The position numbers and the translations under genes were made by a program. From positions 2,790,001 to 2,854,000 of the forward strand of contig NZ_CP046244.1 of the NCBI RefSeq assembly GCF_009735625.1: 64,000 nt of DNA. Direction: 5' to 3'. The DNA is from Moorella glycerini (GTDB lineage: Bacteria > Bacillota > DSM-521 > Neomoorellales > Neomoorellaceae). Positions within the stretch are counted from its first letter, which is position 1. Each line of letters opens with the position of its first letter. This document shows, one piece after another, positions 28,779 through 38,726 of the stretch. The notes beneath the pieces are model-generated. The model saw nothing but the letters and a program-made list of their open reading frames with translations, made no database searches and had not been told where the DNA came from.

Positions 28779-30914
28779 GTGAATTATATATATAAGGAAG
28801 AAGCGCAAAAACTTAGAGAAGTTTATAGAGACATTCTGAAGTCTATTAAAGAAAACGAATCCAGGGTAAAAGAAAAAGAAGAACGTATTCGCGAAGTAGC
28901 AGGATACGGCGGTGATATGCAGGAAGAATCCCAGGAACTACGGGTACAGAGTGATATAATTCGGCATGAAACCAAGAAGTTACAGCAAATTCTTCCCCAA
29001 CCTTACTTCGGCCGGATAGATTTTCAGGAAAAAGGTGAAGAGGAAATGGAAACGGTTTATATTGGCAAGCAGGGTTACCAAAGCGATGGCGTAATGGTTA
29101 TCGACTGGCGGGCACCTGCCGCTGCCATGTTTTACAGCCGTAATGGCCGCTATACCGTTAACCTAAAAGAAGGGCAAAAAATAATTGATTGCGATTTGCA
29201 TTTAATCCGCCAGTTAAAGACTTACCACGACCATCTGGAAGAAGTATTTGAAGTTTTAAATGCCCAAAATCCAGGAGCTGCCGTAAGCGGAACCCATATA
29301 GATCAGTTTTTACAAAAACAACTTGACCGCCAGGGTCAGGAACGGCTAAAGGATGTAGTCGCCACTATTCAAGCCGAACAAAATGAACTGATACGTATTT
29401 CCCCAGAAAAAAATCTTATTATTCAGGGCGGGGCCGGTACGGGCAAGACAATAATAATGCTGCACCGCGCTGCTTATCTCATTTACGCCAGCAAATGCCG
29501 GGCCTCCGATATATTAGTAATTGCTCCTAATAAATTTCTTTTGGAACAGATAGCCGGGATCCTTCCCGACCTTAATGTGGAAGCTGTAGAACAGATGACC
29601 CTATATGATCTTTTTTTGAAGATAGTTGAAGATGAACAGAAAGTTAATCGTTTACATCTTAATCCTCATATTTTAAATCCCTTTATGGTTCCTCTAAAAT
29701 CTAGAGCAACGGCACAAGAGATTATGCGATATAAGGGTTCTGAAAAAACCAAGGAATATTTGGATTATATTATTGATTCCCAAGTAAAGGTGGCCTTGGC
29801 TGGCGCAGGGGACTTTCTTTATGATCATAAAGTCCTGGTACCGCGGGATAAAGTTATTGGTTTTTACAACCGGGATGCCTTAAAAAGTATGCCTTATCAA
29901 GCCCGGCGAGAAAAGCTCCAGAATTGGCTGGCCGATATTTTTGAGAGTAAGAGCCTGAAAATTAAAGAAGGAACCAAACATCATGACATTGAAGATATAA
30001 AAAGAAAAGCACTAGAAAAAGCCCGAGATTATATTAATAATAACCTGCCGGATTCTAGCCGGCTTTTCTGGAATGGTGCCGTACCAGCGTATCTGGCTTT
30101 GAAATTCTTTATGGAAAAACAAGCTGGTTGGCAAGGGCCAGATTTAATAACCCTGGAAGATATTGCAGCCCTAATATATCTTTACTTACGGATAATGGGG
30201 GTACCAAAACATTATCGTTATATTCTCATTGACGAAGCCCAAAATCTTTGCCCCTTGTGGTTGGAAGTGTTAAAGATGCTACTTGCCCCCAACGGGTCAA
30301 TAACTCTTTGCGGGGATATCAACCAGAAAGTTTCTTTTGGCGGTTTTGAGGAAAATTGGTCGGACGCTCTTAAGATTCTTGGCGAAGAAGCATTACTTGG
30401 TGTGCTTACAAATACTTACCGTACCACCAGGCCTATACTTGAACAGGCCAAGTGGGCCCTCGAAAAAAGCTTCCCTGATGCCTTAGACGCTATGCCATCT
30501 GTTCTGAGGGAAGGAAAAGCCGTTAAAATACGAGAAATTATCTTTAACAAGTTTTCTACCATCTGTGAGGTGATTTCCGAGATAAATGGTTATCAAACGA
30601 TAGGTATTATTTGTCCCACTACTCAAGAGGCAGTGAAACTAAGCTCCTTATGGAGCACATATACGAAAAATGTTAAAGAGGAACAATTTAAGATAACCTT
30701 TCTTCCCGTGGAGTTAGCAGGGGGTACGGAGTTTGACGTTGTGATTATAACAGATTTAGACAGGTATAACCGCAGTAACCCTGAGGAGGCGCGTTTGCTC
30801 TACACAGCAATAACCCGTGCCGTACATGAATTATATCTTTTATATGCTAACGACTTTAGCGATTCCAAAATAGCCAGCAGGTCAAAAATAAATAGATTTA
30901 AATGCAGGCAATAG
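28779..30914 (+). CDS. helD: HelD-type RNA polymerase-recycling ATPase
   Basis: The 711-aa UvrD-like protein has an N-terminal antiparallel coiled coil (residues 1-75), the HelD-specific segment GVMVIDWRAPAAAMFYS, Walker A GGAGTGKT near residue 217, and DEAQ box LIDEAQN near 484, then late helicase motifs (TNTYRTTRPI; YTAITRAV). HelD inserts into RNA polymerase and removes stalled complexes, and some HelD proteins confer rifamycin tolerance. Start GTG 28779 with SD AAAGAGGGTGG. As an element gene it may protect transcription during transfer, an inference. Confidence 0.85.
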   Translation: MNYIYKEEAQKLREVYRDILKSIKENESRVKEKEERIREVAGYGGDMQEESQELRVQSDIIRHETKKLQQILPQPYFGRIDFQEKGEEEMETVYIGKQGYQSDGVMVIDWRAPAAAMFYSRNGRYTVNLKEGQKIIDCDLHLIRQLKTYHDHLEEVFEVLNAQNPGAAVSGTHIDQFLQKQLDRQGQERLKDVVATIQAEQNELIRISPEKNLIIQGGAGTGKTIIMLHRAAYLIYASKCRASDILVIAPNKFLLEQIAGILPDLNVEAVEQMTLYDLFLKIVEDEQKVNRLHLNPHILNPFMVPLKSRATAQEIMRYKGSEKTKEYLDYIIDSQVKVALAGAGDFLYDHKVLVPRDKVIGFYNRDALKSMPYQARREKLQNWLADIFESKSLKIKEGTKHHDIEDIKRKALEKARDYINNNLPDSSRLFWNGAVPAYLALKFFMEKQAGWQGPDLITLEDIAALIYLYLRIMGVPKHYRYILIDEAQNLCPLWLEVLKMLLAPNGSITLCGDINQKVSFGGFEENWSDALKILGEEALLGVLTNTYRTTRPILEQAKWALEKSFPDALDAMPSVLREGKAVKIREIIFNKFSTICEVISEINGYQTIGIICPTTQEAVKLSSLWSTYTKNVKEEQFKITFLPVELAGGTEFDVVIITDLDRYNRSNPEEARLLYTAITRAVHELYLLYANDFSDSKIASRSKINRFKCRQ

Positions 30915-30977
30915 TTTGCAGCTAGAGGGTTCAAAATAGGCAAGGGCGGCGGCAAAAAACCTCTCCTTCCATAAAAT

Positions 30978-31000
30978 ACCGGGTTATACCCGGTTTTTTG
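30978..31000. terminator. Rho-independent terminator
   Basis: ACCGGGT/ACCCGGT arms (30978-30984/30988-30994) with a 3-nt loop are followed by a run of T. It lies after helD. Confidence 0.8.
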
Positions 31001-31132
31001 TTGGTTATAGCTAGTCCAGGCCCACATTATGGTGCCTGACCCTTATCACGGGAACCAAGATGAACATGCCGTATAAACGGTAGGCCGAAGCGGAAAGATA
31101 AAATTTGCCAAAGAGAGGAAGGAGGTGCCATT

Positions 31133-31315
31133 GTGGGGGTTCCCAAAACGCAATATAATATTAAGGAAGAAAAAGACCACATCATTTATACCAGGAAATA
31201 CAGCGGGATAACGGTTAACAATAAATTTCCCCGGGTAGCCTCAGATACGGAAAAGCGATTGGAAGCTTTGCGGTATCTTGCTGCCCAGATGATAATGGAA
31301 AAACTGGAGGAATAG
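31133..31315 (+). CDS. Small protein co-transcribed with the serine recombinase
   Basis: The 60-aa product (MGVPKTQYNIKEEKDHIIYT...) ends 3 nt before the recombinase start. GTG 31133 follows SD GGAAGGAGG. Its size and position suit a recombination directionality factor or regulator, but no motif supports that. Confidence 0.5.
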   Translation: MGVPKTQYNIKEEKDHIIYTRKYSGITVNNKFPRVASDTEKRLEALRYLAAQMIMEKLEE

Positions 31316-31318
31316 GAG

Positions 31319-33019
31319 TTGCGCGCGGCGGCCCTTTACCGGGTAAGTACAAAACGGCAAGTAAAGAACGAAGAAGATAGCATACCCGTCCAGCAGCATT
31401 TATTAAGAAGCTACGCAAGCGAACGCGGATGGGAACTTGTGGCCGAATACCTGGAACCTGGAGTGTCGGCCTATAAACTATCTTCTATGGATAGGGATAT
31501 CCTCCAGGACGCCCTTCGTGACGCTGAAACTGGGAAATATGATGTACTTCTTGTTTTTAAAGCCGACCGCCTCAGCCGCAATAGCTTCGAGTACCCTATG
31601 GTGTTATGGCGATTGCACCGGGCTGGAGTGGAAGTAATTGCCGTGGCCGATGCACCGGGAGGCCGCAAGCTTAACGTCGATGACCAGATGGAAAAACTCC
31701 TACGTTTTATTGAGGGGTGGCAGGCCGAAACCGAAAGCAAAAACACCTCCATTCGCGTTTCACAGGCAATGCTTGAGTTGGCCCGCCAGGGAAAGTGGAC
31801 CGGTGGCCGGCCTCCTTATGGTTTTAGGCTATCCTCTTCCAAAAACGGTTTGCCCCTCGAAATAGAACCTCAAGAGGTAGAAGTTATTAAAGAGATGGTC
31901 AGGCTATACCTGGAGGAAGACATGGGGAGCAAGAAAATTGCCGAAGAGCTAAACAGCCGCGGTCTAAGGACCAGAGAAGGCAGGCCCTGGCGGGATTCCC
32001 GGGTAAGGGACGTGTTGCAGAACCCTATTATTGCAGGGCTGCCTGCGTATAACCGGACCAGGCAAGGAGACAGGCCAGGACGCCAGGTTAGAGTGAGAAA
32101 CCGTTACGATATAAATAATCCGGAGATAATTATCCCCAGGGATGAAAACGGCAACCCCCGTCCAGTACCGGAGTATACCATTATCCCATTAGAAACCTGG
32201 CTCAAATTAACCCATAAAATGAAGTCGTTGGCCAGCAACACAGCCCCTGATACCAGGACGCTGGATAGCCCGGCTCTCCTGACAGGTTTCTTGAAGTGCG
32301 GCTATTGCGGGAGAGGATTTGTATCAAGCAAGAAAAACAACTCTAAAGTCATGGCCCCTAATGGCAAGATTTACAACTATAAAAGAGCCTCTTACCGTTG
32401 TGTAACGAAGGCCCGCATAAGCACAGAGTACTGCCAGGGTCAAGGAAGTTATTCGCAAAAGAAAATAGATACCATCTTTATGGCAGAACTCGAGAATTTC
32501 CTATCAAATCTTGACCTGGGCAACCTGGAAAATTATATTAACAGTAGGCAGTCTTTCAATATGGCCAGGGTACAGCACCAGATAAAGCAGTTGGAAAAAG
32601 AACTTGAAAAGGCTAGACGCCGGCACAAGAACTGGGTGGACCGTTTAAACCAGTTTTTTGCCGAGCCGGATAAAAGCATTTACAGCGAAGAGTTAATGGC
32701 CAGGGAAATCAAAAAGGCAGAAGATGATATGGCTCAACTGGAAAAGCAATTAGGAGAGCTAAAAAGCGAATACCAACAAAACCATATCGAAAGGGAAAAG
32801 CTGCAGCAGTTCGTCAAGCTGGCTCCCCACTGGTTCGAGATATTTAAAGAGGCGCCTACCGACATAAAGAAAAGGATGTTAGCCCAAATTATAGACCGGG
32901 TAATCCTCTGGCGCGACAGGATGGAGATACTATATAAAGTAGACCTTACGAGGTTGGCCCAGGCTACAGGGGAAACAGCAGATGGCACGGTCGAATTGCG
33001 GGTTGCGGTATCAATGTAG
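31319..33019 (+). CDS. Large serine recombinase (site-specific integrase)
   Basis: The 566-aa protein has a resolvase-type catalytic domain with nucleophile Ser10 (LYRVSTKRQ) and the arginine block FKADRLSRNSFEY, a recombinase domain (GKWTGGRPPYGFRL), a zinc ribbon (CGYCGRGF, then YRCVT and YC) and a C-terminal coiled coil (~420-520). These enzymes integrate elements between attP and attB without accessory proteins. TTG start after AGGAG. It sits at the element's very end beside broken tepA, so it is the probable integrase. Confidence 0.93.
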   Translation: MRAAALYRVSTKRQVKNEEDSIPVQQHLLRSYASERGWELVAEYLEPGVSAYKLSSMDRDILQDALRDAETGKYDVLLVFKADRLSRNSFEYPMVLWRLHRAGVEVIAVADAPGGRKLNVDDQMEKLLRFIEGWQAETESKNTSIRVSQAMLELARQGKWTGGRPPYGFRLSSSKNGLPLEIEPQEVEVIKEMVRLYLEEDMGSKKIAEELNSRGLRTREGRPWRDSRVRDVLQNPIIAGLPAYNRTRQGDRPGRQVRVRNRYDINNPEIIIPRDENGNPRPVPEYTIIPLETWLKLTHKMKSLASNTAPDTRTLDSPALLTGFLKCGYCGRGFVSSKKNNSKVMAPNGKIYNYKRASYRCVTKARISTEYCQGQGSYSQKKIDTIFMAELENFLSNLDLGNLENYINSRQSFNMARVQHQIKQLEKELEKARRRHKNWVDRLNQFFAEPDKSIYSEELMAREIKKAEDDMAQLEKQLGELKSEYQQNHIEREKLQQFVKLAPHWFEIFKEAPTDIKKRMLAQIIDRVILWRDRMEILYKVDLTRLAQATGETADGTVELRVAVSM

Positions 33020-33050
33020 ACCTTCTATATATAGAAGGTCTTTTTTCTTT
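33018..33050 (+). terminator. Rho-independent terminator of the recombinase gene
   Basis: GACCTTCTAT/ATAGAAGGTC (33019-33028/33031-33040) with a TTTTTTCTTTT tail starts within the stop codon. Confidence 0.88.
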
Positions 33051-33056
33051 TAGTAG

Positions 33057-33497
33057 CTACTTGGGCGGCATAGGTACGCCGATGCTGTGGCCGCCGCCCA
33101 GGACCAGGGAGACTACCGGTTTGGACATGCTGACCAGCATTTCGGCAATGGCCAGGCCGGCTTCAACATCGCCACCCACGGTATTTAAAACCACCAGGAG
33201 GCCTTTAATGCTGGGGTCCTGTTCTACGGCTACCAGCTGGGGAATAATGTGCTCATATTTGGTGGTTTTGTTCTGCGGCGGCAGGACCAGGTGGCCTTCG
33301 ATCTGGCCTACGATTTGCAGGCAATGGATTTCACTTTTGTAATCAGCGACATTAGTTTGCCCCAGCTCTTTAATGTTTTCTACCTCCGGGCTGGCAGGGG
33401 GGCTGGCGGTGACTCGCGCCGGTTCCACTGGCGGCCGGGGTGGGGGTGTGGCCGGCTGGTTGGGTACAGGGTTGGGACTGATATCAGGGCTGGGCAT
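33057..33497 (-). pseudogene. tepA: tepA (ClpP-like serine protease), 5' part, interrupted by the element
   Basis: The 146-aa product has a proline-rich N-terminus and then the TepA core: [36 protein letters not shown] and [12 protein letters not shown]. TepA/YmfB proteins are normally ~240-250 aa and retain the catalytic triad; here the frame is lost right after the serine motif (GHSIG), removing the later His and Asp. TepA is linked in Bacillus to protein translocation and to degradation of spore proteins. It sits beside ftsK as in other Firmicutes. The break coincides with the integrase end of the element. Confidence 0.85.
33060..33077. other. Probable attachment site (element/chromosome junction)
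   Basis: On the minus strand, TepA homology runs through the codons for GVPM (to 33069) and then changes to PPK-stop. The recombinase terminator is only 10 bp away. The crossover therefore lies in about 33,060-33,077. The other att half and the tepA 3' part should be at the left end of the element, outside the window. Confidence 0.7.
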
Positions 33498-33685
33498 AAT
33501 TTAAACTCCCCCTTGGTAATTTAAACCTGGCTCGGTAAAGAATTGCGCAGGGTTAAGTCTTTCCGGTAATTTTCCTTATTTAGTATAGGGAATAAAGCCC
33601 GCAAACATGCATTGCCATCTTTTTATTACAGAAGCAAGGAATTTCAACCCCTGGTGTAGAATAGTAGCAACCGGGGTGATGGAAA

Positions 33686-36004
33686 ATGGCTCCTGCCAGG
33701 ACTCTAAATGAAAAGATAAAAAATGAAATTATCGGTGTGGCCCTGGTGGCCCTGGCCCTCCTTTGCCTGGCGGGGTTGTATGTCCTGGACCTGGGTTACA
33801 TAAGTTCTGCTGCCAGTATTGGCGCTGTAGGTCAATTGCTGGTGGGTTTTTTAAAGGCCCTGACCGGTGAGGGTAAATATGTGTTTCCTTTATTCCTGGC
33901 TGCCTGGGGCGTCCGCCTCATTACCGGGGGTAAAATGAAGGATTCCCGGCCGCGTTTAATAGGAGGCATTTTACTTTTTCTTACTTTTTTAAGCGCCCTG
34001 CACCAGCCCCTCTTAAATGGCAGTACTTATAAAGAAGCTCTGGCCCGGGGGCTCGCCGGCCAGGGTGGCGGTTTGCTTGGTGCCCTGGGAGCTTTAATCT
34101 TGAAGTCCATCTTTGGCCGGGTCGGCACCTGGATTGTACTGGTGGCTCTAGGTTTAATTGCCTTTCTCCTGGCCACAGGTGTTTCTTTAACACGCTTTAC
34201 CGGGCGTCTAGGCCAACTGCTCTATGTGACCTTCCAGGCCATTAAGGGCTGGCTCCTGGCCTTTCTCTTTACCGAGGTTGAAGAAGAGGAGCCGGAGGTG
34301 CAGGAAAAGAAAACCCTGAAGGCCGGGGGGAAGGCCTTACCGCGGGAACGGGAAGTAGTACCCGTGGTCATTAACCCGCCACCGGAACCATCGCCGCCAG
34401 TACTCCCACCGGCGGTAAATACGGAAGAGTCGGCCCAGGCCAGGGTCTACCCGGAAAATCCGGCCCCGCCGGTTAGCGAAGACGAGAAAAAGGCCCGGCG
34501 CCGGCCCAGGGTTAACCTCCAGGCAGAGGACTCTACCGGCACAGAGGGGGAAGGCACCTCCGAGCAGCCCGGTCCCTATGTCCTGCCGCCTTTGAGTCTC
34601 TTAACCCGCCCGGTAAGGGTAAAAAATCCCCGCCTGGAGAAGGATATTACCGACCGCATCAAGATCCTGGAAGACACCCTGGAGAGCTTTGGTGTCAAAG
34701 TTAAGGTGACTCAGGTCAGCTGTGGCCCGACGGTGACCCGCTATGAAGTCCAACCGGCACCGGGGGTGAAGGTGAGCAGGATTGTCAGCCTGGCCGACGA
34801 TATTGCCCTGAGCCTGGCGGCTGCCCAGGTGCGGATTGAGGCCCCCATTCCGGGCAAGGCGGCGGTAGGCATTGAAGTGCCCAATAAGGAAATCGCTGTG
34901 GTTCATCTGCGGGAAGTACTGGAAGATCCTGCCTTTATGGAAGCCGGTAGCAAGCTGACGGTAGCCCTGGGTAAAGATATTGCCGGCAACCCGGTTATTG
35001 CCGACCTGGCGAAAATGCCCCACCTGCTGATTGCGGGGACTACCGGTTCAGGCAAGAGCGTTTGCCTGAACGCCCTGATTTGTAGCCTGTTGTTTAAAGC
35101 TACACCCCAGGAATTAAAGCTGTTGATGATTGACCCCAAAATGGTGGAGTTAACCCAGTATAATGGTATTCCCCACCTGCTGGCACCAGTGGTCAGCCAG
35201 CCGAAGAAGGCCGCTACGGCCCTGCAATGGATAGTCAACGAAATGGAGAAACGCTATGAGCTTTTTGCCGGCGCCGGGGTCAAGGATATTACTCGCTACA
35301 ACCGTTTGATGCACAAGGAAAATGGCGGCCAGGGGGCCTTGCCCCTGGTAGTAGTCCTTATTGATGAGCTGGCCGACCTGATGATGGTGGCCCCGGCTGA
35401 TGTGGAAGACGCCATTTGCCGCCTGGCCCAGATGGCCCGGGCGGCCGGTATTCACCTGGTTGTGGCCACCCAGCGGCCTTCGGTAGATGTCATTACCGGC
35501 CTGATCAAGGCCAACATCTCTTCCCGGATTGCCTTTGCCGTTTCCTCCCAGATTGATTCCCGGACTATCCTGGATATGGCCGGGGCCGAGAAGTTGCTGG
35601 GCCGCGGTGATATGCTCTTTTTACCCATTGGGGCCAGCAAGCCTATCCGCGTCCAGGGGGTTTATGTTTCGGACCGGGAAGTGGAAGACCTGGTGACTTA
35701 TGTCAAACAGCAGGGTCGCCCGGAATATAACCCCAGTTTCCTGAAAGGGGAGGAAAGCAGCGAAGACAACAGCGGGGCGGAAGACGAGCTTTTTCCCGCA
35801 GCCGTGCGGGTGGTCCTGGAAACAGGGCAGGCTTCCATCTCCATGCTCCAGCGGCGCCTGCGGATAGGTTATACCAGGGCGGCAAGGTTAATGGATATGA
35901 TGGAAGCCAGGGGGTTTGTGGGCGGCCATGAAGGCACCAAGGCCCGCGCCATCCTTACTAACTGGGAGGAATACCAGGAATTATTTGGCGCGAAAGAAGA
36001 ATGA
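33686..36004 (+). CDS. ftsK: FtsK/SpoIIIE DNA translocase
   Basis: The 772-aa membrane motor pumps chromosomal DNA through the division or sporulation septum. It has four N-terminal membrane helices (e.g. [19 protein letters not shown]), a Pro/Glu-rich linker (~200-300), the motor with Walker [11 protein letters not shown] near residue 450, Walker [12 protein letters not shown], and a C-terminal gamma winged helix ([19 protein letters not shown]) that reads orienting sequences. ATG with nearby SD GGGGTGATGG. First gene of an operon with rodZ, rimO and pgsA. Confidence 0.95.
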   Translation: MAPARTLNEKIKNEIIGVALVALALLCLAGLYVLDLGYISSAASIGAVGQLLVGFLKALTGEGKYVFPLFLAAWGVRLITGGKMKDSRPRLIGGILLFLTFLSALHQPLLNGSTYKEALARGLAGQGGGLLGALGALILKSIFGRVGTWIVLVALGLIAFLLATGVSLTRFTGRLGQLLYVTFQAIKGWLLAFLFTEVEEEEPEVQEKKTLKAGGKALPREREVVPVVINPPPEPSPPVLPPAVNTEESAQARVYPENPAPPVSEDEKKARRRPRVNLQAEDSTGTEGEGTSEQPGPYVLPPLSLLTRPVRVKNPRLEKDITDRIKILEDTLESFGVKVKVTQVSCGPTVTRYEVQPAPGVKVSRIVSLADDIALSLAAAQVRIEAPIPGKAAVGIEVPNKEIAVVHLREVLEDPAFMEAGSKLTVALGKDIAGNPVIADLAKMPHLLIAGTTGSGKSVCLNALICSLLFKATPQELKLLMIDPKMVELTQYNGIPHLLAPVVSQPKKAATALQWIVNEMEKRYELFAGAGVKDITRYNRLMHKENGGQGALPLVVVLIDELADLMMVAPADVEDAICRLAQMARAAGIHLVVATQRPSVDVITGLIKANISSRIAFAVSSQIDSRTILDMAGAEKLLGRGDMLFLPIGASKPIRVQGVYVSDREVEDLVTYVKQQGRPEYNPSFLKGEESSEDNSGAEDELFPAAVRVVLETGQASISMLQRRLRIGYTRAARLMDMMEARGFVGGHEGTKARAILTNWEEYQELFGAKEE

Positions 36005-36063
36005 TAGGGCAGGAATCTCTTGATATGGTGTCGAAGATGATTAAAACACCGGGAGGTGAGGCC

Positions 36064-36819
36064 ATGGAAAAGGTAGGGGAAATGCTCCGCGCTGCCCGCC
36101 AGGCAAAGGGGATTTCTCTCCGCGAAGCGGAAGAAGCTACCAAAATTCGCCTGCGCTACCTGGAAGCCCTGGAAAAGGGTGAATATGACCAGATTCCCGG
36201 CCGGGTCTATGCCCTGGGTTTCGTGCGTAATTATGCCCGCTTTTTAGGGCTGGATGTCCAGGCGGTAGTGCAGCAGTTTAAACAGGAATACCCGTCCGAC
36301 GAGGATAATTACCCGGCGGAAGAAAGTAGCCTGACGGCAACGGGATTGTCCCCCGGGAAAAGGATGCGCTGGTTACTGGTCCCGGCAGTGCTTCTTGTTC
36401 TCTGGGGTATCAACTGGTTATACAACCATTATCGTCCTTCCCTGGAGCAAAGGCCCTCGCCACCACCGGTAACAGAACCGGCACCGGTAACCCCTGAACC
36501 ACAACAGCCGATCAGCCAGCCACCGCCGGTAGCGACAACACCCCAGGACCAGGGGGTGGAAGTTAAAGTCAGGGCTGCAGGGGATTGCTGGGTAGGTGTT
36601 ATAATTGATGGTAAAAATGATTTTTCCGGGACTCTCAAGGCCGGGGAAAACAAGGTATTCCTGGGAAAAGAAAAAATTAGCGTTACCCTTGGCAGCGCCG
36701 GCGCAGTGGAAATAACCGTTAATGGCCAGGTCCAGCCACCCCTGGGCAGGGTGGGCGATGTAGTTACCTTTGAGGCTACTAAAGGTTCCAACCAGGCTAG
36801 AATAACGAGGAAACCATGA
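36064..36819 (+). CDS. rodZ: RodZ-like cell-shape protein
   Basis: The ~251-aa protein has an N-terminal HTH-25 domain (MEKVGEMLRAARQAKGISLR), one membrane helix (WLLVPAVLLVLWGINWLY), a Pro-rich linker and a C-terminal DUF4115 beta domain (VKVRAAGDCWVGVIIDGKN). It links MreB to the envelope. ATG 36064 with SD GGGAGGTGAGG is preferred over 36001. Confidence 0.88.
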   Translation: MEKVGEMLRAARQAKGISLREAEEATKIRLRYLEALEKGEYDQIPGRVYALGFVRNYARFLGLDVQAVVQQFKQEYPSDEDNYPAEESSLTATGLSPGKRMRWLLVPAVLLVLWGINWLYNHYRPSLEQRPSPPPVTEPAPVTPEPQQPISQPPPVATTPQDQGVEVKVRAAGDCWVGVIIDGKNDFSGTLKAGENKVFLGKEKISVTLGSAGAVEITVNGQVQPPLGRVGDVVTFEATKGSNQARITRKP

Positions 36820-38114
36820 TTAAAACTGCCGTTATAACCCTTGGTTGTGCCAAGAATCAAGTTGACAGCGAATATATGCTGGGTGTCCTGGCTAAAAACC
36901 ATTTTGCCCTTGTCAGCGATCCCGGTGAAGCGGAAGTAGTTATCGTCAATACCTGCAGTTTTATTACGGCAGCCAAACAGGAGGCCCTGGAAACTATTTT
37001 AGGGCTGGCCCAGGGGGAGTCACGGCCCTATATTATTGTTGCCGGCTGCCTGGCCCAGCAGCACGCCCGGGAGCTATGGGAGGAATTACCTGAAGTCGCC
37101 GCTTTCATTGGTCCAGGAGCCATTGGCCGCTTGCCCCGGATTATTGAGCGGGTATTAAAGGGGGAACGGCTTTTGGATGTCCCGCACCCGGATAAAGAGG
37201 AAGGGGAATTGCCCCGCCTTACCGGGAAGGGAAAGCCCTATGCTTTTTTAAAGATTGCCGAGGGCTGTGATAATCGCTGCAGTTATTGTACCATCCCCGC
37301 CATCAAGGGGCCTTACCACAGCCGTCCCCTGGCAAAACTGGTTGCCGAGGCCAGGACCCTGGCCGCGGCCGGGGTGAAGGAATTAATCCTGGTGGCCCAG
37401 GACACTACCGCTTATGGCCTGGACTGTTACGGCGAGTACCGCCTGCCCCGGCTTTTGCGGGAACTGGCCAGGATCCCGGAAATAGAGTGGTTGCGCCTCC
37501 TCTATGCCTATCCAACCCGCATTACACCAGAGCTGGTGGAAGTGATGGCCACGGAAGCGAAAGTATTACCTTACCTGGATTTGCCCCTCCAGCATGCCAG
37601 TAAAACCATCTTGCGGCGCATGAACCGTCCTGGCAGCCTTACCGCTGGCATAAAGGCTATTGAACGCCTGCGCCGGGCCATGCCGGAAATAGCCCTGCGC
37701 TCCACCTTTATTGTCGGCTTTCCGGGAGAAGATGAGGAGGATTTCCAGATTCTCCTGGACTTTTTGGGCTCTATGCAGTTCGACTGGGTGGGGGCCTTTA
37801 AATATTCCCCGGAAGCCGGTACAGGCGCCGCCGATTTGCCGGATCAGGTGCCTGAAGAAGTAAAGGAAGAACGCTACCGGAAGTTAATGCTCTACCAGCA
37901 GCCCATTACCAGGGCCTGCAATGAACGCTGGGTGGGACGGCAGGTGCAGGTTTTAATAGAAGGGCCGGGGGTGGGGCGCAGTTTTCGCCAGGCTCCGGAG
38001 GTAGACGGCTTGATTTATATTAAAGGAAGTACCCTGCCGGCCGGAACTATGACGACAGTTAAACTTACCGGGGTCCATAGTAATTACGATTTAATGGGGG
38101 AGGTAGAGGAATGA
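36816..38114 (+). CDS. rimO: Ribosomal protein S12 methylthiotransferase RimO
   Basis: This radical-SAM enzyme adds a methylthio group to the conserved aspartate of S12. It has the N-terminal MTTase domain with cluster cysteines (ITLGCAKNQVDSE, VNTCSF, VAGCLAQ), the radical SAM motif EGCDNRCSYCTIP, and a TRAM domain at the end (VQVLIEGPGVG). 432 aa is normal length. ATGA overlap with rodZ. Confidence 0.95.
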   Translation: MIKTAVITLGCAKNQVDSEYMLGVLAKNHFALVSDPGEAEVVIVNTCSFITAAKQEALETILGLAQGESRPYIIVAGCLAQQHARELWEELPEVAAFIGPGAIGRLPRIIERVLKGERLLDVPHPDKEEGELPRLTGKGKPYAFLKIAEGCDNRCSYCTIPAIKGPYHSRPLAKLVAEARTLAAAGVKELILVAQDTTAYGLDCYGEYRLPRLLRELARIPEIEWLRLLYAYPTRITPELVEVMATEAKVLPYLDLPLQHASKTILRRMNRPGSLTAGIKAIERLRRAMPEIALRSTFIVGFPGEDEEDFQILLDFLGSMQFDWVGAFKYSPEAGTGAADLPDQVPEEVKEERYRKLMLYQQPITRACNERWVGRQVQVLIEGPGVGRSFRQAPEVDGLIYIKGSTLPAGTMTTVKLTGVHSNYDLMGEVEE

Positions 38115-38629
38115 CGGCGGCCAACCGGCTAACCCTGGTGCGCCTGGGCCTGGTGCCCTTGTTTGCCATCCTGGTTCTTTTGCCCTGGGGACCCGGGCGT
38201 TACCTGGCGGCGGCACTATTTTTACTGGCGGCAGCTACCGATGGCCTGGACGGGTATCTCGCCCGTAGCCGGGACGAAGTTACCAGGCTGGGCCAGTTAC
38301 TGGATCCCCTGGTCGATAAGCTCCTGATTACTACGGCCTTAATTTTACTGGTCCAGCTGCACCTGGTTCCCGCCTGGGTGGTAATATTAATTGTCGGTAG
38401 AGAATTTTTAATCAGCGGCCTGCGCCAGGTAGCAGCGGGGGAAGGGCTAATTCTGGCCGCCAGTTCCTGGGGCAAGGTCAAAACCCTGACCCAGGTTATA
38501 GCCATTGTTGCCTTGCTTGTCGAGGTTCCCCAGGCCGTTCTCCTTCTTTATGTGGCCCTGGTCCTGACCATGGTTTCGGCGTTGCATTATCTTTTGAGCA
38601 ACCGGGATTTACTTTATCGCCCTGGCTAA
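38111..38629 (+). CDS. pgsA: CDP-diacylglycerol--glycerol-3-phosphate 3-phosphatidyltransferase
   Basis: This 172-aa membrane enzyme makes phosphatidylglycerophosphate. The CDP-alcohol phosphatidyltransferase motif is complete: ATDGLDGYLARSRDEVTRLG then QLLDPLVDK. Several hydrophobic helices are present. ATGA overlap with rimO. Confidence 0.95.
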   Translation: MTAANRLTLVRLGLVPLFAILVLLPWGPGRYLAAALFLLAAATDGLDGYLARSRDEVTRLGQLLDPLVDKLLITTALILLVQLHLVPAWVVILIVGREFLISGLRQVAAGEGLILAASSWGKVKTLTQVIAIVALLVEVPQAVLLLYVALVLTMVSALHYLLSNRDLLYRPG

Positions 38630-38683
38630 AGGTAGATGTGGCAATCCTGCCAGGTAATTCATAAGGCCTGACCGGTTGAAATT

Positions 38684-38692
38684 TGTTATAAT
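38684..38692 (+). promoter_or_regulatory. Extended -10 promoter
   Basis: TG-T-TATAAT (38684-38692) is an extended -10 element; transcription would start near 38,699, before the SD GGGAGAGGAG of the next gene. Confidence 0.55.
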
Positions 38693-38726
38693 TGAAGGTG
38701 TTATCCCTGGGAGAGGAGTGTTTTCG

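Larger units (their letters stand above)
1..33060. mobile_element. Right part of a large integrative (ICE-like) element
   Basis: The block combines plasmid- or ICE-type functions: actin-like segregation ATPase, replication initiator with internal iterons, topoisomerase III, ArdC-like protein, RadC, VirD4/TraG coupling protein, ImmR/ImmA regulators and toxin-antitoxin pairs. It ends at a large serine recombinase abutting a truncated chromosomal tepA gene. The right boundary is placed near 33,060-33,074, where TepA homology stops. The left boundary is not in the window. No relaxase or T4SS channel subunit was recognised, so autonomous conjugation is inferred from the coupling protein only. Confidence 0.8.

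Noticed and set aside
33061-33524. Plus-strand ORFs opposite tepA
   Set aside because: The minus-strand TepA core is clearly conserved; the opposite frames are shadows.
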